64,000 nucleotides of DNA from assembly GCA_013397935.1 (NCBI GenBank), contig VZRN01006818.1, positions 207,012-271,011 on the forward strand, in the 5' to 3' direction. Origin of the DNA: Dasyornis broadbenti (taxonomy: Eukaryota; Chordata; Aves; Passeriformes; Dasyornithidae). Below the pieces are notes generated by a model. The model was not told the DNA's origin. It saw only the letters and a program-made list of their open reading frames with translations, and did no database searches. The position numbers were made by a program, and so were the translations under genes. Below, piece after piece: positions 39,223 to 50,053 of this stretch; within the stretch, counting starts at the first letter, position 1; every line of letters begins with the position of its first letter.

Positions 39223-40974
39223 ATAATAAATTCTTGAGCATGTAATATATTTTTTAACCTTTGGCCTGCTAAGAATTTTATTTGCATCTTGGATCCTCCT
39301 TTAAAACTAATCCCCAAGGCCTATAAGCCCATGTCTTGAAAGAACACAGGAGAGATTAACATCCATTGGCTAAACATTAGGCTGCCTAATTCCTTCCACG
39401 GCTTGTTTTGTGAATACCCTATCAGGACTACTTAATAGTTCTGTTTAGATCCCCAGATCATTACAAGAGGTAAAAGTAACACCACACTGCTCTTACGAAT
39501 AGGATTTGACACATTTTCACACCAGCACAATTATGCAGATAGAGCAGTGACATCACTTAGCAGATAGACTGTTTTAGAAAAAATAAAAATCTGGTTTCAA
39601 ATCAAATTCTCTTGGGAAAACACAAAAATACACAACTAAAAATGTATTTTGAGGCTATGTATTGATTTGAGGGCATCCCTTACATCTCAGGGAGATGCTT
39701 AAATCTCAGATTGCAAACCAGAAGAACCAGTGTGCTAGGAAAGTCTCAAATATAAAATCAATAGGAAACCCTAAGATTTCCTGGGAGGTAGTCCCATAAG
39801 GAGACACATATGTTCACTTCATATCCATAGGCTGGAAACCTACCCTGATATAGATCCTTTCAAAAGTCAAAGCCTTTTCCTTTATGATATGGTGTCACCT
39901 ACTAGAAAATTCATGTCACTCGTCCCCTGAAGAATGCTCTAACAAGTGATAGGCCATTTTTCTTTAGAATTCTTCTTTACCTGGCAGACTGAGATTTTCA
40001 ACTATACAAAGGAGAATTCAAGATCCATTAGAAACACCCTGCATATGACTCTGTAACCTTGTGGGGTGGAGACTCATCAGGGAAATAGTCAATTATGGGG
40101 TTCTTGTCAAGCCTGCTCATCTTTATTCCCCAGAATACTGATTACTAAAAAGCATAAAAGAGCCTCTTGAAGCAATGACAGAATTTATGAACACTATAAA
40201 AGCTGAATTATAGAATGATGTACATTCTAGGGCTTCTCACTCCCCATCAATTTCTTTTTTTACCTCTTTCTGTATATTCCTATGAATCACATCATATTCC
40301 CTGTAGAGTAGCAGAGGAAAAAGAAGGGAGTTGCTTCCCCTTGGTAACCTTAGGCTACAGTACTCAATAAAAGTAAAACAAAAACACCTTCAGGAATGTG
40401 TGAATTTTGACCCCCTAACCTGAGATCATTGAACCTGAGTGTACAAATGCTATAAATCTTAGACATGTTTTCAGTTCATTGAGAGCTCTACTGTCAATGT
40501 CAGTCAGTTGTTCTTAGGAAATGCATATTAAATGTCCTTTGGAGAATTTGGTACTTGGCTGCTTTCAGGCATTTGACAGCTGCTGAGCTGTGTAGACTGC
40601 AGCAATTTTGGTGTATTTCAGTGAGAAAGCCACACTAGGCACTGGGGAAGTTTCAGTCAAAAGGGGAGACACCTGTGAGGTTTAAACATCTGCAAGATTA
40701 GACTTTTTATTGTCATTTATAGCTTCAGTCTGTAAAATCTGTCTATATTCTTCATTTGATATATGTCTTCCTGTCCTTGAGATACACAGATCTAACAATT
40801 TACAATTCACTGCAGCAGGGTAAAGAAAAAAAAACCAACAAAATACAACAGAAAAAAAGGCCTTTGAGGTAGAAATGAAAACAAAATAAAAATATTATCT
40901 GGTTTTTTCAAGGCAAAACAATATGTTATTTTTATTCCCTAGCTTAGTAGCAAGTTATTTTGTTTGCCTAAATT

Positions 40975-41230
40975 GTTCAATCATTTTATTTAGAACAAGC
41001 CCGAATTTAGTCTGTTTCTTCTGCCTAAGACAAGCAGTCAATTTTAATTAACTCAGCGTGCAGGAGTCTTTGGCATTTGTGGAAACTGGGCACACAGCCA
41101 ATCCCCAAAGCACCTCTGATCAGTTTGCCTGGAAAGAAATAAAGAAAAAGAAGATGTTTGCTTAGAGAGCGTGGAATTATATTCTGAAATCTCAACAGCT
41201 GGAAATAAAATTAATTATACAGTCCTGCCT
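40975..41230. promoter_or_regulatory. Possible conserved non-coding stretch
   Basis: A repeat-free, moderately balanced block with TTAATTAA-type homeodomain sites ('ttttaattaactc', 'aaattaattatac'), a CCAAT motif ('gccaatccc') and E-box CAGCTG. It resembles developmental enhancers in composition only. Confidence 0.2.
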
Positions 41231-41786
41231 TCTTTACCTCTCAGTGTGACACCCTTAACTTCCCTGACACTACTCACGTGAGTAAGCCCAAGGGAGTCTC
41301 TGCTCTAGATATATATTTTACTGTATGGAAATATATGTATTGGTATATCAGTTCAGTGTTCATGTTTCTGTTTAGTACAGTATAACTGGAGTACTTAATG
41401 CAAAAATAATAACACTATGTCATTTAAATTAATGCCTGTATGTGTGTATGCTCACACATTTTAAAACTTCAGTAGAAAAAGTTTTGACAATACAGCTAAA
41501 AAGTCATCACATATTTTCTTTAATACATTTTGGACTGACTCCATGAGACATCCTTTTCTTAGTAGGAGATGTACATCAAATTTTTAAAGAGCTAGGTTTT
41601 TTTGTTCTTTTCGTTAATCTGAGATATAGAATCTTCAGTATGTGCAACATTTCCTCTACTCCTCTTATAAAACATCATATGTATGAATGGTAAAGCATGG
41701 GTGAGAATATAGATAATTTATTTTACAATTGACTAAACCTAGAAATAACAAGGTAACCTTTTAAGATTTGCAATGAGAGTTTCTCG

Positions 41787-41802
41787 AAAAAAAAAAAAAA
41801 AA
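41787..41802. repeat. A16 homopolymer
   Basis: An uninterrupted run of 16 A. Confidence 0.95.
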
Positions 41803-42130
41803 GTGTACTTTATCTAACTAATCAAATACTCACATTTAGCTTGATGCAGTGAATTCTAATCTAAGAAAATGGGAGTTTGTTTTTCTCCACAAAAAATAGA
41901 AATCAGATGAAAATGTGCTGAGTGCAGAACATTTTTTCCATTATTCAAATTCTGTTTAGACAAAAAAAACGTTTACAGTGTTGAAATTTAAAACAAAGAT
42001 TGAAATGGTCCCCTGATGCTATCAAGTGCAAACATTTAGAGCATTTTTTTAGAGCTTTAAAGGACATCTTAAAACAAAAAAACACACACCACAATTAAAG
42101 ATCTAAATTAACTAAACCTTAGCCATTATT

Positions 42131-42149
42131 TTTGACACTCAGTGTCAAA
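42131..42149. repeat. Perfect 19-bp inverted repeat
   Basis: Arms 'tttgacact' and 'agtgtcaaa' are exact reverse complements around a single central C. Confidence 0.9.
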
Positions 42150-42932
42150 CCTCGCTTCTTAGATGTTTAAACATTTATTTTGATTTCACAACTTTGCTTT
42201 TGATAAAGACAATTTTCACCAAGATACAAATGGAAAGAATGTGAAACGGAAAATTATTAACCTTGTATGTGAATTCAGCAAATGAAGACCCTCAAAACCT
42301 AAAACAGTACCAGTCTTCTTCTGGGTAGAAGGCTCACAGTGAAAGTGTCTTTTGCAATGCTGGACCCCCAGTTTTTGGCAATAAATTTGCACAGAAGCTT
42401 CTGTGTACATAAGCAATGAGAAAATTTTCCACAGACTGCTTTAACATCTTCACTTTAAAATGAAATTGCATTGACATTTGGGAAATGGTTTGTATAAATT
42501 TTCTTGATCTGAGTCCAGATGGGAAAACAAAAAAAAAAAGGAAGCCTAGCCTTTTTTTCAGCTTTTCTCCCCGACACAGGCCTTGTGTTCTAAAAGAATC
42601 AGGCTCTGGTGACCTTTATGATCCACTATGCTGTGGACTTACCTGAGAGTCCCATTGAAGGCAGTGGTATCAGCTTCATTACTGAAAGCTACTTAGTGAG
42701 ACTACCCTTCAGTCAACATTCTCCTGACACCACATTGCCACCAAAAAACTACCTTTCTCCATAAATTCAAAATGCAAAACATTTATTGTCTGTGTCTGAT
42801 GAGGGAAGTAAAATATACGTTCTATTTCAAAATCTTTGGCCACAACACTATTTAATAAACTTTACAAGAAAAGCTGTACATCTGTATCTCTTGTTGCTTT
42901 GTCCTGTCTGACTTAAAACTTGAAGGCAGTGC

Positions 42933-43366
42933 TCAGTTTTGAAATGTAAAAGAGTGCAGGTGACAATCTTTTGAGAGCTGGAACATACCAGTAAGGTCAC
43001 AGAGCATTACTAACATTGCCAACAAAGTCATTCGGGTGCTGTTTGGCACATATCTCACACACATCTTATCCAGAGGCATGGTCAGCATGAACACAGGGAT
43101 TTCTGTATGTTCATGCAGAATTTTTTCTCCAGCTTCCAGGATATCTTTTCCTATTTCAGCAATGTGAGACACTGCAAGTTCTTCAGAGAGTGTTGTGCAG
43201 CATGTATGTTTTTATCACTCACCACCAGATGATGAATTAGACATAAAGTAGGCTCACAGATCCATACAAAGATTTATATCAGGAGATCCCATATTATTCA
43301 CAAATATAGCAGCAGAGACTAAAATACGTCCAGCATCAGTTAATGTTCCGTAATCATCTGCCAGGA
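42933..43366 (-). pseudogene. Protein-like relic of unknown origin (broken frames)
   Basis: Three consecutive minus-strand stretches in successive frames read like one degraded protein. 43366 to about 43256 gives 'ILADDYGTLTDAGRILVSAA' and onward. About 43256-43196 gives 'EPTLCLIHHLVVSDKNIH'. About 43195-42936 gives 'SHIAEIGKDILEAGEKILHE' and onward to a stop. Each junction corresponds to a one-base shift, as in a pseudogene. About 150 bases past the stop an AATAAA lies on the same strand (near 42782-42787), which would fit a processed transcript. I do not recognise the family. No poly(A) tract or target duplication is visible, and chance is possible because frames were chosen by eye. Confidence 0.25.
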
Positions 43367-45229
43367 TCTACACAATATTATTTAAGTTACACTGTTCATT
43401 TGTCATTTCTCACTCCTTCTCACATGTTCTTAATATGTTTTCCCACTTTACAGAAAAAGATGCATAACATAAACCTCAGGGTGCAATAGTTCTCTATCAT
43501 GTATCCCTTCATATTCAAAAATCAAAAGGCTTTTTAAGACATGAAGTGGAAGACAAAGCCAGAGAAATGTACCAGCAGTAGCACTCTACACCACGCTAGC
43601 TAGCCTTTCAGATGCCTGTCTCCATAAAAAAAATTGTAGAATACAGCCAACTGCATCTTCAGTATAGACTTTGTTGCCCTTTCCATTTCTGTCATAATTA
43701 TTCGCATCATCTGCTATTGCTAAATATTTCACTAGCCCAATTATTTGCTGCACAGAAAACCATCAGTTTAAAATGCAAGGTATAGCCACTTTTGACAGCT
43801 GCTTCTCAAGTAACTTTTATTAAGTCACCAAAGGACAGCAGTGTGATAGGAAAATAAATAAATTTTCTAAACCCAAATGATGAGTTACTCTGCACAGCCT
43901 GAAACATGCTTGTCTATGTCCATTTTTCTTGAGTTTCTAAACCAGTTTTATAACATTAAGTAGCTCAGAGTAACATCAGAATATAATGTATGATATGGTT
44001 AAAAGTGTGGTGGTGTAGAACACAACACTCTCTATTAATCTCTGCAAGGCTTTAGAGTGGTTTCCACAGAATCTTTATTAAATTTTTATAGATCTCTTTT
44101 TGCTGTTTTTACCTCCATTTAATTCTGTGCAACTGTTCAAAAACATTCTTCTTTTTCTTCTTATCTTTAGCTCTTTCCTCTGACAGCTTTGTTGAATTTA
44201 AACTTCACAGAAATCTCTTCTCCTGAAAGGAGTCTCCTTGAAAGAGAAAAACAAAATATCCAGGGCCATGTTTTCCATGAAATGTGACAATCTGACCACA
44301 AAGGAAACATGTCTAGGAAGGAGGACAATGCAGTGATAAAGACGGGGCATTAACATAAATAATTCATTTGTGCAATGTTGTACTTTATGTCTACAAGAGC
44401 TGGTAAGCAAAGTAAAAATCCATAACTGGTAAATTATTGAATTTCACACTTTCATGACTCAGTGAGCAATCATCCAAATGTTCTTGTACTATTCCTAAAG
44501 GTGACCATGGACAATGCCTCCTTGTATGCGTTACAATGGATAAACAAAGTTCTGAGTGAGACAAAAGCAGGAAATTAAGCTCTGCATTTTTCACCTTAAG
44601 TTTCAGAGAGAAATGAGTTCTGAATTGTACTTCTTAGTAGCCACAGAAACAAGACTCTGTTCAATTGTCTGATCTAAACTCAGGCATCTGATGCAGACTG
44701 GAATAAGTTACTGAAACTTTTCACAAGCTGAGATGATGAATCTGCTGTTTTAATTCTTTGTGCCAATAAAGATTTAGATTCACTCTAAAACAAAAATAAG
44801 GCAGAAAAAAAAGTCTTTCATCATTTATTTCTTATGACAAGGACAAATTCCCTTAAGTATGTGGAAAAGAGATACAAGGGGAAGGGGGGGAAATGTACTT
44901 TTGTCAAAACAGTGTACTGTACTTATTAATTAAAATTCTCTTCCCTGATTTCAAGTGCAAGCCTGAGGGAACTGATGTTTTAGAGGGGAAATATTTCACA
45001 TATTCCAAATTACATTGAGATGTAACTTACTCTCCCATGTATACAGATCCTCAGGAGACCACCAACCAACCTAAAGTAATCCAAGTACGTGATGTGCCAC
45101 CTGCACAGCAACCATCTGCAAAGACCAACTATACAAATCTATTTGTTCCTAACAGATTAAATATCTATCTATCTTTGCTTTTGGACAAGAACAACATGTC
45201 ATTTTAATGCCAAAGGAAGTAGGTCGTTA

Positions 45230-45530
45230 TAGTATTCCATAGAGCAACATTAATTATCAAGCCTACATCTGATGATGATACAGATGATAAGGATCATTGG
45301 CCTGCAGTAGACTATGATCAATCAAGAGTAATTATTCTGAAGTACCTGAGCTTTCCTTCCACTGTTTTACAGCCAGTGTGAAAAAATTCTATGCAAATGA
45401 ATTTGTCTCATATTAAGATGCTGACTCCATGCCTTTTAGATATTAGCAATATTATTAAAACTAGCATTTTCTACATCCTCTTTCAGTGCTAAATCAAGGA
45501 TTCCCATAATTTTAATTAATTTGTTCACAA
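45230..45530. promoter_or_regulatory. Candidate conserved non-coding element with perfect octamer
   Basis: A repeat-free stretch holds a perfect POU octamer ATGCAAAT (45391-45398) and several TAATTA/ATTAAT homeodomain-type sites. There is also a GATA-like core ('gatgataagg') and ATCAATCA-type PBX/MEIS-like words. The motif mix is typical of vertebrate developmental enhancers. Its function is inferred from composition only. Confidence 0.3.
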
Positions 45531-45888
45531 ATCTCTAGGTTTCACAGAAATTTTTATTACTGTATTTATTAGGGGAAAAATCATTATTTATGCGCCTACT
45601 ATAACTTAGTTTTTTTCCTCCCAATTACTCTCATCTCCTAACACCTGAGTTTCAAAGAAATATAAAAACACTAGTAAGCTTCTCTGCTTCCCGTCCTGCA
45701 TTAGGCCTTAACATATTGCATATAGGGCTTCCATTTGCCTACTGAAAATTGAGCTAGTAAGCTTCCTGGTACTTTGATCATTACTTCCTCATGAAGTTAT
45801 AAAAAAATGTGCACTTTTTCAACTGTTCAGTAAGAAACTACTCTACCAATATTCCACCAGTTAAATGTGCATGCTTACCAGTAAGCGA

Positions 45889-46320
45889 TGTGAAAAACGA
45901 GGTTCACTCTCCTGTTAAAATTTAAAAGTTTAATAAAGGACAACAGGGGACAAAGACAATAAAGCAAAAGTAACAGCACTGGATGCTTGGCACTTTGCCA
46001 GAAGCACCTCTGTCATTGACAGAGACACTCTTCACATACCTTTCTTATTACGTCAGCCTAATACATATTCATAAGCAATTATACGTAGTCAAACAGTTCC
46101 CCAAACTAGTTTGCATATTCTAGGAACTATTTAGCATGGCCCCTCCTCTGATCTGCCTTTTCAGAGCATGCGCTGTCTTCTTGGTTGTGGTCTTGGTCAG
46201 TCATGTTATCACCTCCAGCTTGAGCTCTGCTCTGTGGTTTCTGCAGGTGACAGTCGCCGGTAGTTGAAATGTCAGTGGCAAGGGTCTTCATCACACAGTT
46301 CTTTGGATGTTATCCAACCA
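45889..46320 (-). mobile_element. Endogenous-retrovirus solo LTR (minus strand)
   Basis: The left end 'tgtgaaaaacgagg' is the reverse complement of an LTR 3' terminus of the form ...CCTCGTTTTTCACA. Just inside it, 'aagtttaataaagg' gives ATTAAA on the minus strand, the position expected of a polyadenylation signal in R/U5. The interior ('aaggacaacaggggac', 'gtttgcatattctagg', 'agagcatgcgctgtc') resembles a repeat common in songbird genomes. No internal retroviral sequence flanks it, so it is a solo LTR. The right boundary (46297-46320) and the target duplication are unresolved. Orientation is likely but not certain. Confidence 0.65.
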
Positions 46321-47512
46321 AGCAGGAGGTTTAGCTATCGTAAGTTAACCACAAGTATTCCAAAACAACCATATCAGCTATTTCACTCCTGTGTCTAGGT
46401 TTAGTTAGTAACAGAAATAAAGGCATTATTATACAACTGTATCTTTTTAACAAGGCTTTTGTAAGAATTAACATTATATGCATAATACCCATTTTAATAT
46501 TTGTGAAAAGCCAATATTATAATATGTATTTATCACAGTAATATTAAAATATATTAGAAACATAAAACTGAAAGTAATTTCTTAAGCATTCATATCAGCA
46601 TCTAAATTTCTTATAATGTGAATTAAAGTGATCTTTCTTGGTGTACTTATATAGAAAAATCAGCAAATAGGAGTGACTTCAATCTGGAACAGTGGCTCTT
46701 CTAGCCATCCTCTGCACAACAGTGTATTCAACTGATAACTTCGTACTCTTGTGTCCTGAAAAACACTTCCAAACACAGAATTGGTGCTGAGTTCTTCCAT
46801 TTCTTGTGTATCAAGAGTTCACTAAACTTTGTCCCTATCCCTTCAACACTAAGGGATTCTGATATCCGTTCCCATAGTTATATCATTTCACTCGACTCAA
46901 CCCCTCTCTGAGCCCAGATTAATATGTTTTACTAGTAGCTAAGTAGATGAGTCTCAAAGGAGGCCCAAGGGAAGCTGAGCTAATGTTGGAGACTGGGGAA
47001 TTTTTTTCCCCGTTCTGTTGCTAGGAAACCATAACAACTGGGTACTTAAGAAACAAAAGACGTGGCCAGGTTGGATAAGGGGAGGAGAGCACCTGGTTGT
47101 GGGTAACTTCACTTGCTCTCAGGACATTGGAGGGGAACAGTGGAGCTGCTGGTTTCCTTTTGCTGCAACCACGGGATACCAGCTCCGCACTGCCTTTTCT
47201 TCCTTGCTGAGTGACCCTTCATTTGGAAAAGCACAGGATCCCGACCGTCCTCCCCCCTCTCGGAGTGCACATCTCCCTGGCTGTGTAGGGCAGCTGCCAC
47301 GGGGGAGCCCAGCTGTCACTGTCCCAAAGCCCCGCCTTCCGTGTTACACTACGGCTTCTGCCACTCAAAGTTTCTGACACCTTTTGCTTACCAGCCTGGG
47401 TAAGCCAGCACTGCTGTCCAGCTTGCCGCTCTCGGATTTCCTGCTACAGCCCATTCTGCCATCCAGCCCATCTGCCATTATGCACGTGAGAAAGGGAGCT
47501 GCGCTCGCACCA

Positions 47513-47530
47513 CAGCGCCCCCTGCAGGTG
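47513..47530 (-). promoter_or_regulatory. CTCF-like binding motif 1
   Basis: The plus strand reads 'cagcgccccctgcaggtg'. Its reverse complement contains the CTCF core AGGGGGCGC with flanking positions that fit the consensus CCASYAGRKGGCRS well. It lies inside the plus-strand LTR. Binding is inferred from the motif. Confidence 0.55.
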
Positions 47531-47541
47531 CAGGAGCCCAA

Positions 47542-47559
47542 CAGCGCCCCCTGCCGGCC
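47542..47559 (-). promoter_or_regulatory. CTCF-like binding motif 2
   Basis: The plus strand reads 'cagcgccccctgccggcc'. It shares the first 13 bases with motif 1, which starts 29 bases upstream, and has the same orientation. Two same-orientation CTCF cores at this spacing form a tandem site. Binding is inferred. Confidence 0.55.
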
Positions 47560-47838
47560 GTGACTGTAACTGCACCAAAGGGGAGGGTGCCTGGCAGCCC
47601 AGAGAAAGCGGCCACCGGGTTTCTGGTTTTGTTTGTTGTTGTCACTGTTGTTGTTGTTGCTTGTTTTCCTCGTTATAGATACTAGTAAAGAGCTGTTATT
47701 CCTTTTCCCATATCTTTGCCTGAGAGCCCTTGTCTTCAACGTTATAATAATTCAGAGGGAAGGGGGGGGGTCATATTCTCTATTCTAAGGGAGGTTCCCA
47801 CCTTCCTTAACAGACACCCATCTTTTCAAACCAAGACA

Positions 47839-49950
47839 GCCGAGTAGCAATCATTGTTGTATCAGACACCACCATGCAAGTGAAGTATTTTCTCCACATA
47901 ATGTTTTAAGATAACAGCACAGTGTTTGTAGAGTTAACACTACATCTTCTCATCTCAGTTAAGTCTTCAGAGACACAAATTCAGGCTGTTCAAACATTTG
48001 AAGTCTTGAAGAAAAAGGTAATGTAAGATGACTAATCTCCCTTTTTTATTTGTATTTTTTTCAATCAAAATTATGTGCAGACATTCATAACTCAGTCCAT
48101 CACTCCATAAAACTCTTTCTTCATAGGATGACTTTCTAAATTCCTACAGAAAATTTCCTGTTCAATTCAGAAATGAGATGAGAAGATGATAGAGTGCAAC
48201 CTGAGAAGACAGAGAAAGTTAGACTCATGGCCTGGAAATTTATAACCTTACACTATGTAACATGAAATTACTGTGGTAGCTAACAGGCAAATAGTAATCC
48301 TTTTCTCATCTCAGGTTGTATACTTCTTTATCACTGCCTACATATTCTTCTTACTAAACCTCCTCCATTCTTACTTGTTTCTCCTTTTTATATACCAATA
48401 AAAATCTTATATTGTATTATGGCGCTAAAATCAATTATGATCTAGTTATAAATAAAGATTCTTTTTCTAGCTCATAGCAATCTAAAAAATAGAAGAAAAT
48501 GTATGGAGGGTGACCTATTTTTTTTTTGTTGTTTGTTTGTTTGGGGTTTTTTGTTTTGTTTTGTTGTTGTTGGCTGTTTGTTCCTGGTTCATATCTCTCT
48601 TAATATATCTTTTAATTATTTACAATTTTACTTTTTATCAGTATTTTCAGTCATAGATTCTATCAAGAACATATACTTTATATTTTTCATAATGTTTTCA
48701 AAGCTCAAAAAGGAAGTTTATTTCAGTATAACTTAATCAGTTTTCTTATTCATACTACTCTATCATGGTTTTATTTTGAAGTGAAAAAGCTTTTCCAAGA
48801 AGGAGCTAACTGTCTTTATTATGGGAAATAACAAATCTCTGGTAGCTGAGTCATCCTGTTCTTTGCATTTATCACCAAAAAGGAAGCAAAGGTTAGAGCT
48901 AGAGAGGAACTAGCTCTGAAATACAAAACAAGACTAAGATGGAATGAAAGAACCAACAAAGCAAAACACATGATGTGTCTAATTAAGTGTTTCAAATTGA
49001 ACTCCAAGTCCCATGACACTAGCACTAAGACTTCTCCATGTTTTTGTTTTCTATTTGGAAGTTCCACCTAGAAATTGTGAGGGCTTTTAACACTTTTCTG
49101 AGCTTTCTGGATGTTGGCTTGCTGAAACACAAACACAAGTAGCAGTTGATCCTGTCATGCATCCAGGAAATCATGAATCTCTACAACATTCCTTCAACAA
49201 AAATCTGCACAAATGTTGGAAAGGCAGAACATTTAATACAGTGACTAGACAGGTCCTTTGCACAGAAGATACACAGATTTGTTGTCCTAATCAGAAGTAC
49301 AGCTGCAGAAATATGTGCATATATGTATATGAAAATATAAAAGAAAAGTGAAGGCAATTAAAATCAGGATTTAATAAGATTCCACCTGTACTGTTTAGTC
49401 AGGATAGTCACATTTGATAACTCTGTCATACTGCAGATAAGCGATTGTACAATACATACCTATTTCTGTCCCAAAAAAAGTGAAAATTTATTACATTCTG
49501 AGAAGTTTCTTTTAAATGTAACTTCAACAAATGCCCCAGAATACAAAGAAAAACCAAACCTTTCACACAAGTATGGAGCTTCCCACAGATTCCTTCTTTC
49601 TGAGTCTCTGGACTTTGTCATTAAGAGTTTTGCATTCAGAGATTAATCTCCTGTTATTAACTTAGTGAGGAAAAAAAACCAAACTGTCAGATTCTGTACA
49701 GATATATGCATCTAAAACTGAACAGTCCATATAACTGAGTAGAAATTGGCATCTAAAATCGGAAACAAAAATTTAAAAAAACCTCTTGATTTTCCTTCTG
49801 GAAATTAGTGGTAAATCAGTGCAACAAATTAGGCTTCTATCTAAAAACATCTCAATTTTATAGCAGAAGTAAAAGAAACATGATTTTCAGAAGACCTGGC
49901 TTTCAAATGAAGCCACAGACACCTATAGAAAATAAGAGTCCTAAAAGATT
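47839..49950. other. Unique DNA between LTRs
   Basis: No gene recognised. A T/G-rich low-complexity patch (about 48519-48583) produces a hydrophobic open frame by composition. The sequence after 47838 does not resemble a retroviral primer-binding site plus internal region, supporting solo-LTR status for the preceding element. Confidence 0.5.
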
Positions 49951-50053
49951 TTAGTGGGTTGACCCTGGCTGGATGACAGACACTCCCCAAAGGCTCTCTA
50001 TCATTCCCCTCCGTAGTGGGACAGGAAAGAGAAAATATAGCAAAGTGTTCATG
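49951..50053 (-). mobile_element. ERVL-type LTR fragment, U5 end (minus strand)
   Basis: 'agtgggttgaccctggctgg', 'ctctatcattcccctcc' and 'gggacaggaaagagaaaat' closely match the terminal 100 bases of a very common avian ERVL LTR, read in reverse complement. Its 3' terminus lies at the left (...CAACCCACTA). The rest of the LTR (R and U3) is missing to the right, where similarity fades at 'tgttcatgaa'. It is a deletion remnant from a different LTR type than the 47 kb element. Confidence 0.75.

Larger units (their letters stand above)
29387..45888. other. Long unique AT-rich block, almost free of recognisable repeats
   Basis: About 16.5 kb without a recognised CR1 or LTR, the longest such stretch in the window. 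It contains only homopolymers, a GTGTGAGT microsatellite, small tandem duplications, a possible protein relic (42.9-43.4 kb) and a motif-dense stretch at 45.2-45.5 kb, each listed separately. Other open frames are at most 135 codons (38383-38790) and domain-free. Lack of old transposon insertions could reflect constraint or simply old decayed repeats that cannot be seen by eye. Confidence 0.5.
46984..47838 (+). mobile_element. GC-rich ERVL-like LTR (plus strand)
   Basis: The 3' part matches a widespread avian ERVL-type LTR: 'actagtaaagagctgttatt', 'ccatatctttgcctgagagc', 'ataataattcagaggga', 'cttccttaacagacacc', ending in CA at 'ccaagaca' (47838). Upstream lie a GTT-rich run and a GC-rich segment with 'gactgtaactgcacc'. 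The 5' limit is uncertain: TG at 46984 or at 47016 are both possible. It is by far the most GC- and CpG-rich part of the window. No viral coding region flanks it, so it is a solo LTR. Open frames on both strands here (up to 124 codons) reflect the GC content and are not genes. Confidence 0.8.

Noticed and set aside
47018..47377. 119-codon plus-strand frame in the GC-rich block (and 124-codon minus-strand frame 47365-47739)
   Set aside because: Both lie inside the LTR. GC-rich DNA lacks stops by composition, both strands are open, and no domain is visible.
48503..48736. Hydrophobic 77-codon frame resembling a membrane peptide
   Set aside because: Driven by a T/G low-complexity run that automatically encodes Phe, Val, Leu, Cys and Gly.
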